Origin: Papaver somniferum
Taxonomy: Eukaryota; Streptophyta; Magnoliopsida; Ranunculales; Papaveraceae
Direction: 5' to 3'
Assembly: GCF_003573695.1 (NCBI RefSeq)
Contig: NC_039358.1
Location: forward strand, 234,187,560-234,251,559
Length of the DNA: 64,000 nt
A program made the position numbers and the translations under genes. Shown in pieces: positions 35,302 to 46,811 of the stretch (position 1 is its first letter; every line of letters starts with the position of its first letter). The notes beneath the pieces are model-generated. The model had not been told where the DNA came from. It was given only the letters and a program-made list of their open reading frames with translations, and ran no database searches.

Positions 35302-36545
35302 AAAGTTATTGCTGGACCTTACTGTTGGCAGGAGACTTTTATTGAGGATTGGGGTCGCTTGAAATCGCTGGAAAAAATTAATCGTGTGGTTGAAATGCTC
35401 ATTACAAGAAGCTAAGGTTATGTAAGCAAGCTAGGGATTATTGGAATTTCAAGTGACAGTACTTTGACCTTCAGTTCTTGTCAGTAAGTGCAATACCACT
35501 TCGGTATTGCAGAGACCTTAATTTGTATCATAATTGAGTTTGAGTGGTAGTAACTGGTTTACCACACTTATCTCTTTGTTTGGATTTGCTTTTACATTCT
35601 ACATTTAGTTCACTTATAACAAAGTTAATTTCTTGATATTTTCTTTTCATGGTTTTGACTTGTCTCTGCATATTATACCAAATATAGGCTTTAGTCTTTT
35701 GTTTGTAACCTCGTACTGAAACATCAAATTGGTTATTATGCAGGTATTTGGGCTTAAGTCAAAAATCATTACTTGGTGATATTTTAGCAGCAGCTGAATC
35801 TACGTATGATTTGCGGAGGAAATTTGTTAGTCAAGCGGAGTCTCGTGATACATTCTGGTGATATTTTAGTCATTTTTTCCCTGTTTTTCAATGCCTCTGT
35901 CAGTTGACACAAATTAACTAGGTTACCCATCCATTTATAAACATCAACATAGAACGAATATTGTATGTCATTCACAAAATTTTGGGTTATGTAAGTTTAC
36001 TTGTGTACATTTGTATCAATTGAATAATTTTTTCTTCTATAATATTATCTAATGGTGGTTCTCAATAAAATTCTCCACAATACAATTTTGTATCACCATT
36101 GTAGTTTATATATCTGTATGGATATTGAATATGGGGAACTGGGTAATTGCAGGGGGAAATGTAGGGGCAATGAATTTTGACTAGGTCGATAAACATTGAC
36201 TTGACCTTTTTTTGGTGGTCGCAAAAAATTAGCAACCTCAAGAATCTGTTGCTAAATTAGAACCAGAACCAATAAATTAGAACTGAAATCAACAGTATCT
36301 AGGTCCGGGTAAGGGTATTCATGCAATTAGAAACAGATTAGCAACAACAGCATGTTGTTGCTAATAAAAAAATGTAGCAGCAACGTCAAGCGCCATTGCG
36401 AATTCCCATTGCTGACCGAGATTCGCAAAAAAACTTATGTAGTTGCTAAAAATTGCGACACTGTGTTTTTCAACAACGAAAGCCTGTTTCGACCCTGTTT
36501 AGAAACATCTATGGTAGGTTGCTAATACCTTAAAATGGTGTAGTG
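35302..36545. other. Right arm of the CACTA element with subterminal repeats and inverted terminus
   Basis: 35302-35420 and 35740-35870 look like exons (for example WQETFIEDWGRLKSLEKIN and a run DILAAAESTYDLRRKF) separated by intron-like AT-rich DNA with GT/AG-like ends. I do not recognise the protein. From 36210 to 36545 GTTGC/GCAAC/TTGCGAA motifs recur in both orientations, mirroring the left end, and the element ends CCTTAAAATGGTGTAGTG. Confidence 0.6.
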
Positions 36546-38890
36546 TGACTATAGAGATTTAAATAGAGTTACTATACCGTATAGGTTTCCTATACCACGC
36601 ATTAATGATATGATTGGTATACTTTCTGGTGCTAAAGTCTTTACCAAGCCTGATTTACGTATTGGATAACCACCAAATACGTATTCGTGAAGGCGATGAG
36701 TGGAAGACAGCATTCAAGGCAAAAGAAGGTTCATATAAATGGTTAGTTATGCCATTTGTTCTGTCTAACGCGCCTAGCAGATTTATGTGTCGCATGAACC
36801 AAGTTCTGCCACCTTTTATTGAAAAGTTTGTCATTATTTATTTTGATGACATATTGATCTTTAGAAACACGGAAGAAGAACACATAACACATTTATCTCA
36901 GGTGTCAAAGCTTTATAAGCAAATGTTTTATATGTGAATTTGAAGAAGTGCACTTTCTTTACAAACATAGTTACTTTCTTAGGCTATGATGTGTCCGATA
37001 CTGGTATTTCTCTAGATGATTCAAAGGTAAAAGCAATTGTTGATTGGCATGTTCCAACTTCTATACGTTAAGTACGCAGTTTTCATGGATTAACATATTT
37101 CTATAGAAGATTTGTGAGGAATTTTAGTATTGCAGCTGGTTTCACAGATTTTTTGAAGCATGATACTTTTGAATGAACTGAAGAAGAAGATAAAAGCTTT
37201 AATATACTCAAAGAAAAGTTGTGTAGTGCTCCTGTTCTTCCCAAGCCAAATTTTGATAAACCCTTTGAGATTCACTCTGATGCTTCTATTGTTGGTATTG
37301 TGTTGTGTTATCTCAAAAAGGACATCCAGCTGCATACTATAGTGAAAATAATTCAGATACAAGGAATAAGTGGTCTACTTATGAGTTGGAATTAATTGTT
37401 ATTGTTCAAACTCTTAAAAACTGGCATCCTTATCTTATTCACAGTGAGTTTGTTGTCAATATTGATAATCAAGCTCTAAGTTTTTGAAAACATCATCTAA
37501 GGTCAATCGTATGCATTATAGGTATACTATCAATCAATACACCTTTTCTATTGAATATCGGAGTGGAAAACTTAACTAAATAGCCGATGCTTTGAGTATA
37601 AGAGCTCATCTTCTTGTGACTCTCAAACATGAGAGTTTCTCTTTTGATTTCTTAAAAGATCTGTATAGTGAAGACAAAGAATTTCAGAAAATCTGGGAAA
37701 AGTGTGGTTCTTCAATAGACAGCATTGATGATTATCTCATTCAAGATGGTATTCTTTTTAGTATGGACTTTGTGCTTGGTTTACCACGTATTTCTCGAAG
37801 GAATGATTCAATTATGGTGGTTGTTGATCGTTAATCAAAAATGACTCACTTAATAGCATGCAAAAAAAAACAACAAATACCTCCAATGTTGCTTACTTAT
37901 TTTTCAAAGAAGTGGATCGTTTGCATGGAATTCCAAAGATAATTACTTCTGATCGAGACGGTAAGTTTTTGAGCTACTTATAGAATTCTTTATGGATGCG
38001 TTTCGGAACTAAACTTCAGTATAGTACAACTGCTCATCCCCAAACATATGGCCAAACTGAAGTAGTTAATCGATCATTAGGAAATCTGATTAGAGTCAAG
38101 GTTATTGGAGGAAAAGAGAAGCAATGGGACAATTTCTTTCCCAATATGGAATTTTCTCATAACACTTCAGTTAATCGATCTACAAGTAAAACACCTTTTG
38201 AAATTGTTTATTCTTAAAAAGAAAACACATATTGGATTTGGTAGTGCTTCCAAAACTGTGAAAATAAAATGCTAAGGCCGATAACTTTCTTGAGAAAGCT
38301 TCACTCATTCATCAGGAAGTAAATTCCAAGCTTACGAATTCTAATAACAATTACAAAGAATATGCAAATCAACATATAATACTTAAGACTTTTGATGAAG
38401 GAGAATTGCTTATGGTTCATCTCTGAAAATAAAGATTTCGTACTGGTACTTACAACAAGTCCAAGATGAAGAAATATGGACCATTCAAGATTTTAAAGAA
38501 AATCAGTGACAATGCATATGTTATTGATCTTCAGTCAAATTGGAACATCTCTAATATCTTCAATGTACAAGAAATATTTACATTTCATGAAGAGAATGAA
38601 GTTCTTTTTTACACATTAACTCGACGGATAGTTTCTTTCAAGAAGGAGTTATATTTTGTTTTTTTCTTTTTCTTTTTTATGTTAGTCGGTTCTTGTGAAC
38701 CTATTTAAAGTCTATGCCTTCTTGTTTTGAGGACACATCTTATTATCAATATTATTATCAAGTTTGATTATCAATATTTCAACCCTAGAATCTTGATCCT
38801 AGAATCAGATTTTAACTAAGTTCATTACGAAATTTATATTATTACGTACGTGTATATGTGATGTGACCTTTGATTTTCCTTCTGCTTTTG
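36546..38890 (+). pseudogene. Gypsy (chromovirus-type) pol, 3' piece: reverse transcriptase to integrase end
   Basis: Continues the gene interrupted at 7123: [20 protein letters not shown], then [35 protein letters not shown] with the catalytic YFDD pair, RNase H with IHSDASIVG and RNKWSTYELELIV, and an integrase core with HPQTYGQTEVVNRSLGNL. The tail MKKYGPFKILKKISDNAYVI and ISNIFNVQEIFTFHEE ends at about 38707, as in Reina-like chromoviruses. Many stops and frameshifts break it. The zinc-binding N-terminus of integrase is absent: DGILFS runs straight into MDFVLGLPR, an internal deletion of perhaps 100 residues. From 38708 to 38890 only 3' non-coding sequence is seen and no LTR. Confidence 0.85.
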
Positions 38891-38894
38891 TAAA

Positions 38895-39653
38895 TATTTA
38901 CATGAAGCTTTCAAAGTCCCCCTTGTAATACAACTAACAAATGATGAGAAGTACGTCTATAAGAATCTTTCAGTAGAAGAAACCAAGAGGCTTTCTCGTG
39001 AAAATGCCAAGCATATCATTGCATGTGGCTTTGATATAACAAGAACCTTCATTTTCTCAGATTTTGGTTATGTGGGTGGAGGGTTCTACGAAATCGCGAT
39101 TAAAGTTTTAGGTAACACCAAAGGAAATCAGATGCATGGAACATTTGGTATCACTCTAGCAGATTCTTCTGCGAAGTTCATTTTTCCAGGTCTGCAGGCA
39201 GCAACATCCTTCCCGGGTTCGTTCCCTCATTTGTTTACAGGTAAAGATAAGTTATGATGCCTGATCCCTTGTGCGATTGACCAGGATCCGTATTTCAGAA
39301 TTAAACGAGATGTTACACCTAAGCTTGGATATCAGAAGCCTGCTTTGATTGAGTCTTCTTTCTTACCTGCTCTTCAGGGGAACACAGGGAAAATGTCTGC
39401 TAGTATTCTGAATTCTACTATATATGTTACTGTCTCGGCCGACAACACTAAAAGAAAGGTAAACAAGGCTGACATTGGTGGAGGGGATTCGTTAAAGGAA
39501 CAACAAGAACATGGAGCAAATTTGGATAAAGATATACCATTCAAGTATCTAAATATTTTTTCTTGAGGACGATTCTGAGCTAGAACAAACAAAACAGGCA
39601 TATAAATCTGGAAAGATGCTGTCCGGAGACATTAAAGACCGTCTTGCTAAGGT
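38895..39653 (+). pseudogene. Tryptophanyl-tRNA synthetase retropseudogene fragment
   Basis: A continuous intron-less block of about 250 codons matches cytosolic eukaryotic tryptophanyl-tRNA synthetase: EAFKVPLVIQLTNDEK, NAKHIIACGFDITRTFIFSD, FPHLFTGKDKL-stop-CLIPCAIDQDPYF, LGYQKPALIESSFLPALQG and the class I signature GKMSAS. An Arg codon has become TGA near 39256, and frameshifts follow near 39565 (the SELEQTK segment continues in another frame). Absence of introns suggests reverse-transcribed mRNA. The 5' half is missing, and the 3' end is cut at 39653 by an LTR. The living enzyme charges tRNA-Trp; this copy is dead. Confidence 0.85.
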
Positions 39654-40448
39654 TGTGTGGGTAAAATACCCGACGGCCACGTGTCAACATCCTAAGGAAT
39701 GAATATATGATGAGATGATGAGGTTGGAGCACCGAATCATTAGTGGAGAGAAGGATTTGTATCAGTCGAGGCAACTGCACAAACCCCACATGAATGACGC
39801 GTATGTATAAAGGTCTAATCTGCTCAGACGGTCAAGTATAAAAAGAAATATCGCATTTAGTGAATAATAAGAACATGACTTGGGTAGTTGGTCTTCGTGA
39901 CGGAAGACTTGGACGATCTATACTACGACCTAGAGGCGATGGAGCACGAGGTTCTCCACAGAAGGGAAGCACGATCCAAGGGAGAGCGAGACAACTCGGA
40001 GGGAGGACCAAGTATATATTTCATCGCGAGGGATGGTATAGAACGAGTTCGAGGGAGACAGGATGTCGGAGGAAAGCTCACCCAACTCGGACAATCAAGC
40101 GACCACGAGTTTATTTTGTCTATAAATACCAGTCCATGTACCAGGAGATGGACAACTTATGTAATCTTAGATGGTCTTTCTACAGAGAATTCTTGAGAGA
40201 GACTTAGATAGAGAGAAATTGAGAAATCTAGAAGAGTTAACACTTTCAAGGGTAAGACCTTATGATCAATAAGAAAACATCTTCATATCTGTGGACTTAG
40301 GTCTTCATGGCCGAACCACGTTATATGCTTGTGTCAATCTTTACATTTCATTCTATTTACATCTTGTTCATGTTGAATCTTGTATGTTTAAGTAGTTTTT
40401 AGTCTTTAATCTTACTTGGGTGTAGTAGTCAGAAAATATGCAGCTACA
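39654..40448 (+). repeat. LTR of Gypsy element F (795 bp), with following primer-binding site
   Basis: Begins TGTGTGGGTAAAATACCC inside the synthetase pseudogene and ends ATATGCAGCTACA. TTTTGGCGCTAGAAACTGGG follows, a primer-binding-site-like sequence shared with element E. TCTATAAATACC at about 40120-40131 is a good TATA box. No second LTR of this element is seen, so F is truncated on the right. Confidence 0.7.
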
Positions 40449-41609
40449 TTTTGGCGCTAGAAACTGGGAGGTATGAAGATCTAATCTACCTCCGTAACAA
40501 AAGATCTATATTATTTTCATAATCTCTGTAAGAGAAGTGTTTTCACACAACAAAGTAGATTTCTGTTGAGATGAATGAGTAGAGCTCGGACTCAAAAAGG
40601 ATCTTCACGATCTGAGAAGTCTAGAAGAACCTCAAGATCAACAGATCTACGTTTTTTCACTAATTTTCTTTAAGATTTCTTGTTATTTTCGAGATTTTTA
40701 AAGTCTTCCTCATGTAGCTCAGGAGAGTTGTAGATCGGAATAAACATGGAGTTTTAAACACTTCGGTGCTCAAACGATATCCTCCATGAAAGCGCTGGGA
40801 AGAGATGATAGTCAGTAAACTACATAAGGAAGCGAGCTATGAAGAGCAGCCTCTTCATCTCTGAGTAACTACGACTACCCTCATCAATCAATCAGGAAAT
40901 CACCAATTCACGATCATCATCAAGTGATTCAAGTCTTACTAGTTAGTAGCTATCAATAAATTAGGTAATCTTTTTGATGTAAACGATTTTAAGTAGTTAT
41001 GGCTTGATTAATCAACTAACCCTAGTGTTTATACTCACGCAGGTTAAGTGGTGACTGCCAAGGATACCAATTTCTTCTTCGTCTATCAGATTCAATCTAA
41101 ACCTTTTTGTTTCCAAGGTACTTTACAGTCTTTACTTATTCTTGTTCTTCTGATTGAGAAATCTATATTATGAAATTAACCTTGTTGATGTGAATGATTT
41201 AGGGTTTGACATTGATTAAGAGTTTGAGATCGATTTAGGTTTTGAGAATTCAGATTGATTGAGCAATACATGTTAATATGTTATAATGAATATATAGATT
41301 GATTGTACTCTGTAGTACCGTGTGATAAGTGATAAGTGATAACTGTGATTCTATGAATGATTTTGCAATTAGTTGTATCTTTCTTGTATGAGTATGTATG
41401 ATAGTATCACTATGTCTATGTGTATGTCTCACTGGAGGTATTTCCTAACTTGGATTTGTTGATAATATTGAGTTTGTATGTCAGTATGTTTGTATGTTGA
41501 TAATATTCAGATGACTGTTAAGTTCAACTCTTTGAAACCATATGAATTGTGCTTACTTGATGCTTGTTATGTAAAATTATGTTTGCTTATCATATCTTTT
41601 TTTTGTTAG
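40449..41609 (+). other. Remnant leader of element F and unassigned DNA
   Basis: After the primer-binding site, an ATG at about 40572 opens MSRARTQKGSSRSEKSRRTS, a basic Ser/Arg-rich start like that of Tat-type gag, which decays within about 40 codons. From about 40700 to 41609 I see no gene. The DNA is AT-rich, with intron-like T-rich stretches leading to the hAT start. No hAT 5' terminus was found here. Confidence 0.4.
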
Positions 41610-44245
41610 ATGATCATATCAAATGCAACTCCAACTACAAATGCAACTCCAACTACAAGTACAACTCCAACTACAAGTACAACTCAACAAACAGAAGTTG
41701 GATCATCATCTCAAGCTGCATCTCACGTAAATTAATCTGAAACTGCAACTCCAACTCCAACAAGTACATCTGAAGCAGTTGAAGTTGGTGATAGCAAAAA
41801 GAAGCACAGCAAAGTGAGATCAACTGTTTGGTTGGAAATGACTAGGATAGATGATGAGTGGGCTGAATGTCATCATTGCCACCATAAATACAAAGATCAC
41901 AATGAAAATAATGGCACTTCTGGATTACGCAAGCATTTGAATAGATGTCTAAATAATCCTAACAGGAAGAAATAAAAGGGACAACCATCTCTGTTGATGC
42001 CACCCCCAAAACCATGTCAGGATGGTAAACTTATTGCTCATACTTACAGTTATGATAGGTTAAGAAGGCGTTTTGTTGAGTGGAAAATTACGGATGAAAT
42101 TCCTTTTAGAAAAGTATAAGGGTCAGGATTTGTAGCAATGATGCAAGAGGCACAGCCTAGGTTCAAGGTTCCAGGACGTATGACAATTTATAGGGATATG
42201 TTAAAGATGTATGTAGAAGAGAAGAATAACCTAAAAACTTACTTCTTAACATCTAAGCAGAGGGTATCTTTGACAACTGACACATGGCATCACCAAATAA
42301 TTTTAATTATATTTGTGTAACCGCTCACTACATTGATCAGAACTGGAAACTGCAGAAGAGAATACTCATGTTTTGTCAAGTTGAAGGTCACACATGTAAT
42401 GCAATCGGTGAGAAGCTAGTGGATTGTTTGAAAGATTTTGGTCTAAAAGATATATTTGGTGTCACTCTAGACAATATCAGTGCCAACACAGTAGTTATGG
42501 ATCATCTGAAGCAAGTTGTTACTAGTTGGACAGGATCACCAATCAGAGCTAAATATTTACATGTAAGATTCTCATTTCACATCATTAATACATGTTCATT
42601 AATAATCATAGTTCTGAATTTGTGTGTGAAGTTTTCACAGGCATCTTATGACTAATTTTTCTTGATTATTTGTTATCAGGTGAGGTGTTCAGCCCATGTT
42701 CTTGCTCTTGTCATAAAAGATGCAGTACGACTCTTTAATGAATCAGCTAAAAGGATAAGGTCAGTTGTAAAATATGTTCTTGGTTCTCCTTCTAGGTATG
42801 AAAAGTTTAAATAATGTGCTTCCCTAGCAAAGGTAGATTACAAGAAAGCACTGACTTTAGATGTATACACACGATGGAATAACACTTACTTGATGTTAGA
42901 AGCTGCTCAAAGATATGAAAAAGTTTTTGCAATGTTAGCACAGATTGATAAGGACTTTCAAGAGAGGTTTATTTTTGAGCAAAACAAGGAATTTGTTTTA
43001 CCAAGTGATGCTGATATTGAGGAAGCTATATCTAGTGATGATATCGTAGAAGAAGTGGTTGAGGATATGAAAGAAGATGAAGAGGTTGAGGATATGGAAG
43101 AAGAGGTTGAAGAGGTAGATACAAAGGGCAAGAAGAAGAAGAAGAAGAAGAAGAAGAAGAAGAAGAAGAAAAAAAAAGTACAAACTCATGCTCCTTATGC
43201 AGAAGATTGGAAATATGCTAGAGGCCTTGTGAAGTGTTTAAAGGTATTATTCGATGCAATTGTGAATTTTTCTGCATCTACACAAGTCACTACTCATTCT
43301 TTTTTATGGGAATTGGTATTCATCCATGAACAGTTAATTGAATTTAGAGAAAATGTAGCATCAAATCCATTTATTGCACGTATGTCTCGTCTTATGTTTT
43401 CCAAGTACAATAAGTATTGGGGTGTGTATGAGAAAATGAATTTTGTTATGTTTTTTGCTCAACTGTTGGATCCAAGGGAGAAACTAAAGGGGCTAGAATT
43501 TACTCTTAACTGTTTGTTTGAGAAAAATTCGTGGGAGGTTCAAAGAATCATGAGAAAGGTGAAATTAGAATTTCAGGAACTCTTTAATGATTATAGGTCA
43601 GTGTATTCAATTCATGAGGAAGGGTCATCTAGTGCTGCTCCGGTAGTTGCCAGTTCGGTTAGCACGCAAACTCGAGGCTTGAAATCTAGAATTGAATCAA
43701 GGAAGAAACAACATTGGGACAACCCAAGTTGTGTTGAAGAAGCAAGAACAACGGAGTTAGATAGGTACTTGACAGATGTAATGGATGGAAAAATGCGTGA
43801 AGTAGATCAAGATGATGGCTTTGACATATTGGCTTGGTGGCAGGCTAATGCAAACAGGTATAAGGTACTGTCATACATGGTAAGATATATATTAGCCATG
43901 CCTGTGTCTTTAGTTTCCTTTGAATCAGCTTTTAGCACAGGGAAGCGCGTGCTTACTCCATGGAGAGCTTCTATGTCTACAACGACAGTTGAGGCATTGC
44001 TCTGTACACAAAGATGTTTACAAAAGCCCATTGCTTTTGATCTTCTATGTGATTATGTACCTGATGATGATGGTGAAGATGCGGCAGGTACGTATTTAAG
44101 TTTTTCTTCTTTTTTGTTTTCTTTAATAGTACTTACTTTTCTTGTATTGGTACTTACTTTTTGTTAAAAAATTTTTTTGCCTGTTGCAGTCATAATTGAG
44201 AATCTCCTAAAAGCTTGCAGTTTGTTCCTTTGTTCCTTGCTAAGA
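41610..44245 (+). pseudogene. hAT-Ac family transposase (BED zinc finger to dimerisation domain), inactivated
   Basis: ATG at 41610 follows a T-rich acceptor-like TTAG. A Thr/Pro repeat region (NATPTT, STTPTT) leads to a BED-type finger near 41825-41950 (TVWLEMTRIDDEWAECHHC, then HLNRC). The catalytic region follows in pieces: SLTTDTW, AHYIDQNWKLQKRI, DNISANTVVMDHL, CSAHVLALVIKDAV and YTRWNNTYLML. The C-terminal hAT dimerisation domain reads DGFDILAWWQANANRYKVLS and SAFSTGKRVLTPWRASM. Stops occur near 41733, 41973 and 42118, with others around the intron-like joint at 42600-42680. An acidic stretch followed by (AAG)n encodes about 16 Lys at 43130-43177. A GTACGT...TTGCAG intron near 44087-44188 precedes the last codons. 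The product would cut and join the element's ends; this copy cannot. Confidence 0.85.
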
Positions 44246-44951
44246 AATGGAAGGTTGGTAACTTTCTTTATCTTGATGTCCTTGTTGAAACATAATTTGG
44301 ATTCATTTCTATATCAAATTATCATTGCTACTATGTAATGTATGGAAATGAATGGACTGAAAATATTCAATCTATATAAATTCAACTGTAGTTATCAACT
44401 TCTTATGTATTTGCTTGTTATTTGTTCTGAACTGGTTGTAAACTTGTAATACACACAGGTTGAGGTTGTGTTATCCAATCAATGGCCTTATTGGAGGGGA
44501 AAGTGCAGATTTGTGGCCTAGGATTGTAACTTGCAAGTGCAGGCTGTGCAGCCATTCATTTTCGTTTGTAATGATCGCGTTTCATTTCTTGTCGACTTGT
44601 CCTAGACAGACTTATATGGTTGTGGAAATGTTGTTTTTACTTTTTAGCAAACTGAACTTATTTTGGATTGTTGTCTTGAAGTTATAGAAATGTTGAACTT
44701 AAGTATGTATGCAATCTGAACTTATTTTGGATTGTTGAACATTGAACTTATGGAAATGTTGTATTATATTTTGTAATATTTTTCAGGTAAAAAACCCGAT
44801 ACCGCTCTTGTACCGGATCGGTACCGGAGGACCGGTACAACTCTAGGTACAAGTACAGGAATCGGTCCTCAAAATGAGGTACCGGTCAACACCAAGTACA
44901 AGGACCGGTTCCATAAGAAAACCGGGCCGTACCGGAATATGTGCAGCCCTA
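44246..44951 (+). other. hAT 3' region with subterminal repeats and terminal inverted repeat
   Basis: AT-rich 3' UTR-like DNA up to 44785, then GTACCGG/CCGGTAC and GGACCGGT motifs repeated about ten times in 150 bp. It ends GGAATATGTGCAGCCCTA, whose reverse complement TAGGGCTGCACATATTCC is a typical hAT-Ac terminus. The matching left terminus was not found, so the element is 5' truncated or its left end has diverged. Confidence 0.65.
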
Positions 44952-46333
44952 CCAAATACGAGTACTTAACTGGACGTTACTAACGCCGTTAGGTATACGA
45001 AACTTCCGTCCAAATTCAACCCTAACCGAGATACCATTGAGGTTGAGGGAAAGGAATAATTCCCCCCCTTTTTTTTTTGTTCCTCCCCAATTTCATCCCA
45101 CTGTTGCAGAGAAAAGATTTTGATCGAGAACATCGTATCTCTGCTGATCAGAAGGAGGGTGTTGGGTTTGCTTTTAATAGGCTCACTTGATGTTCTTGAA
45201 ACCTAGAGATTAAGAGGGGATGGAGTTTCAAATGGATTCATTCAGTATTTCTTCGAGGTTTAAAGGTTCCATTAGTGGCGGTAGTAAAGGTTTCAGGTAG
45301 GATTTTTTGGTATGCTTTTGATTTTTTATTCAATTAAGCTACAATTTTAAGTTTGATTTTTAGGGTTTCAAGCTCAGTACCGATTTTGGAAACCCTAATT
45401 TCGGCTAAGAACAATAGGTAGATAACAAATTTTGGTATTTTAGGGCTTAAATGTTATCAATTGAAATTTGATTGATTTCTTAACAACAACATTAGTGATG
45501 GTGTCTTTATGAATTAGGTTCCGATTTAGGTGTTGTTTCACCTTTTTACTGCTGCATTTTCCAATAGTTTATCTCTCTTTTTTGTAATTATGCTTAAATA
45601 AGGAATACGTATCTTTCTCTCTAATAATTTGTTCTTCACTGTTAATTGGTTAAATTTGAAATCTGTAATGAATTAGGATTCAGTATGGGATTATGTGAAT
45701 TTGATTGTTTACACAAATGGTGTTTGCTTAAATGCCTGAATGAATTGATTAGTATTTATGCTACTCAAAGGCTGCTGTTTCCAATTGAATGAGGGGTTGA
45801 AGTAAAAGCAGAATTTCAGGTAATTCAATGATATCTCATATTGCTTTGCATATACTGAACTGTGCTCCAGGTTAAAATTTTCCGAGCTCAAATCATTTTC
45901 TGATCCTTATAAATTTATTAACTACATGTGCTTTGTTAAATTTAAAGTTTCTGCCATTTTGGTGTTATAGTTTATCGACTGGTGCACAGCTATAGGTGTA
46001 AGCAATTGTCATACCTCAAATTGTTTTCTTGAAGTTAGTGTATCTGCATTGAGTTGGTCATGCAGATGATTGATTAAGTATGAGGAAAATGAAACATAAG
46101 AGTACCTACATTTTCAGGAGCAAATGGTGTTAATAATTTGTACTGTTCATGGAGATTATTTGACTATCATGTTAAAAGCATTAGTTACTGGAAATGTCTA
46201 AGACTAGATGAGTTATGGATTTTGTAATGATGGGGCAACTTACTTTAGCTCCAATTTAGATCTTTGATTCTAAAATTTTGGTCACCTCGAAAAAAGACTC
46301 AGAATCTCTTTTATTTATTTATTTAGTTTGTAG
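44952..46333 (+). other. Unassigned DNA upstream of the bZIP relic
   Basis: No confident exon. An ATG at about 45221 opens MEFQMDSFSISSRFKGSISG up to a GT-containing join at about 45298, which looks like a first exon of an unknown gene. The rest is T-rich and intron-like. It may be 5' UTR and intron of the bZIP gene, but the expected HY5 N-terminus is not present. Confidence 0.35.
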
Positions 46334-46811
46334 GTGTAGAGAGTGATGAGGAGATAAGAAGAGTTCCATAAATGGGTAGTGAAGAACGGGTCCATCAATA
46401 TCATGTAAAGGAGGAGGAGGAAGAGAACCCGGTCCAGACAGGGTTCAAGCATCAACAACAGTAGGTAGTACTCGAACGAAAAGAGGAAGAAGTCCAGCTG
46501 ACAAAGAAAACAAAAGGATCAAAAGGTAAAATACTTTACCTCACTTAATCAAAATTTTCTTTCCATGGGGAGCTAAGATTGAAAATGGCTGGCTAAGGGG
46601 GCAACTGGACCCATTTGAATGGTTTTTTATTAAACTGTTGTGAACGGATTCTAGGTTGCTGAGGAATAGAGTTTTAACACAAAAAGCAAGAGAAAGAAAG
46701 AAGGCTTACTTGACATATTTACAAGTGAAAGTGAAAGAGTTAGAGAAGAATAATGGGGAACTGGAAGAGAGACTCTCAACTTTGCAAAATGAGAGTCAGA
46801 TGCTTAGACAT
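46334..46811 (+). pseudogene. HY5/HYH-like bZIP transcription factor relic (two exons)
   Basis: Exon 1 seen (46334-46525) starts after TTTGTAG and reads VESDEEIRRVP, the COP1-interaction motif of HY5, followed by an in-frame TAA. It then regains the HY5 pattern in other frames and ends KRGRSPADKENKRIK before GTAAAA. Exon 2 (46655-46811) reads [20 protein letters not shown] and a Leu zipper [20 protein letters not shown], ending MLRH before GTATGT. The basic region keeps the invariant Asn and Arg (N-x7-R). In plants HY5 binds G-box promoters to drive light responses. The stop, indels and lack of the last exon make this a pseudogene. The intron positions argue for a genomic duplicate, not a retrocopy. 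Confidence 0.8.

Larger units (their letters stand above)
7124..36545. mobile_element. CACTA (En/Spm-type) DNA transposon, expanded by nested insertions
   Basis: Left end CACCATACCATTTTAAGG and right end (reverse complement) CACTACACCATTTTAAGG are imperfect terminal inverted repeats starting with CAC. A 3-bp target duplication, TGA, flanks them at 7121-7123 and 36546-36548, exactly as CACTA elements produce. Removing the insert restores the MCID-YRDLN reading across the Gypsy reverse transcriptase, which confirms both borders. Subtracting element A and its duplicated GGAGT leaves a CACTA element of about 4.2 kb. No TNP2-type transposase was recognised, so it is non-autonomous. It carries phosphatase exons (9101-9838). 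Coding orientation of the element itself is unknown. Confidence 0.85.

Noticed and set aside
40449..41609. Search for the left terminal repeat of the hAT element (TAGGGCTGCACAT)
   Set aside because: Not found by eye, so the hAT element is not given a left border or a target duplication.
44460..44687. ORF of 75 codons in the hAT 3' region
   Set aside because: Lies after the transposase stop in the 3' UTR-like region, with no motif and no conservation evidence.
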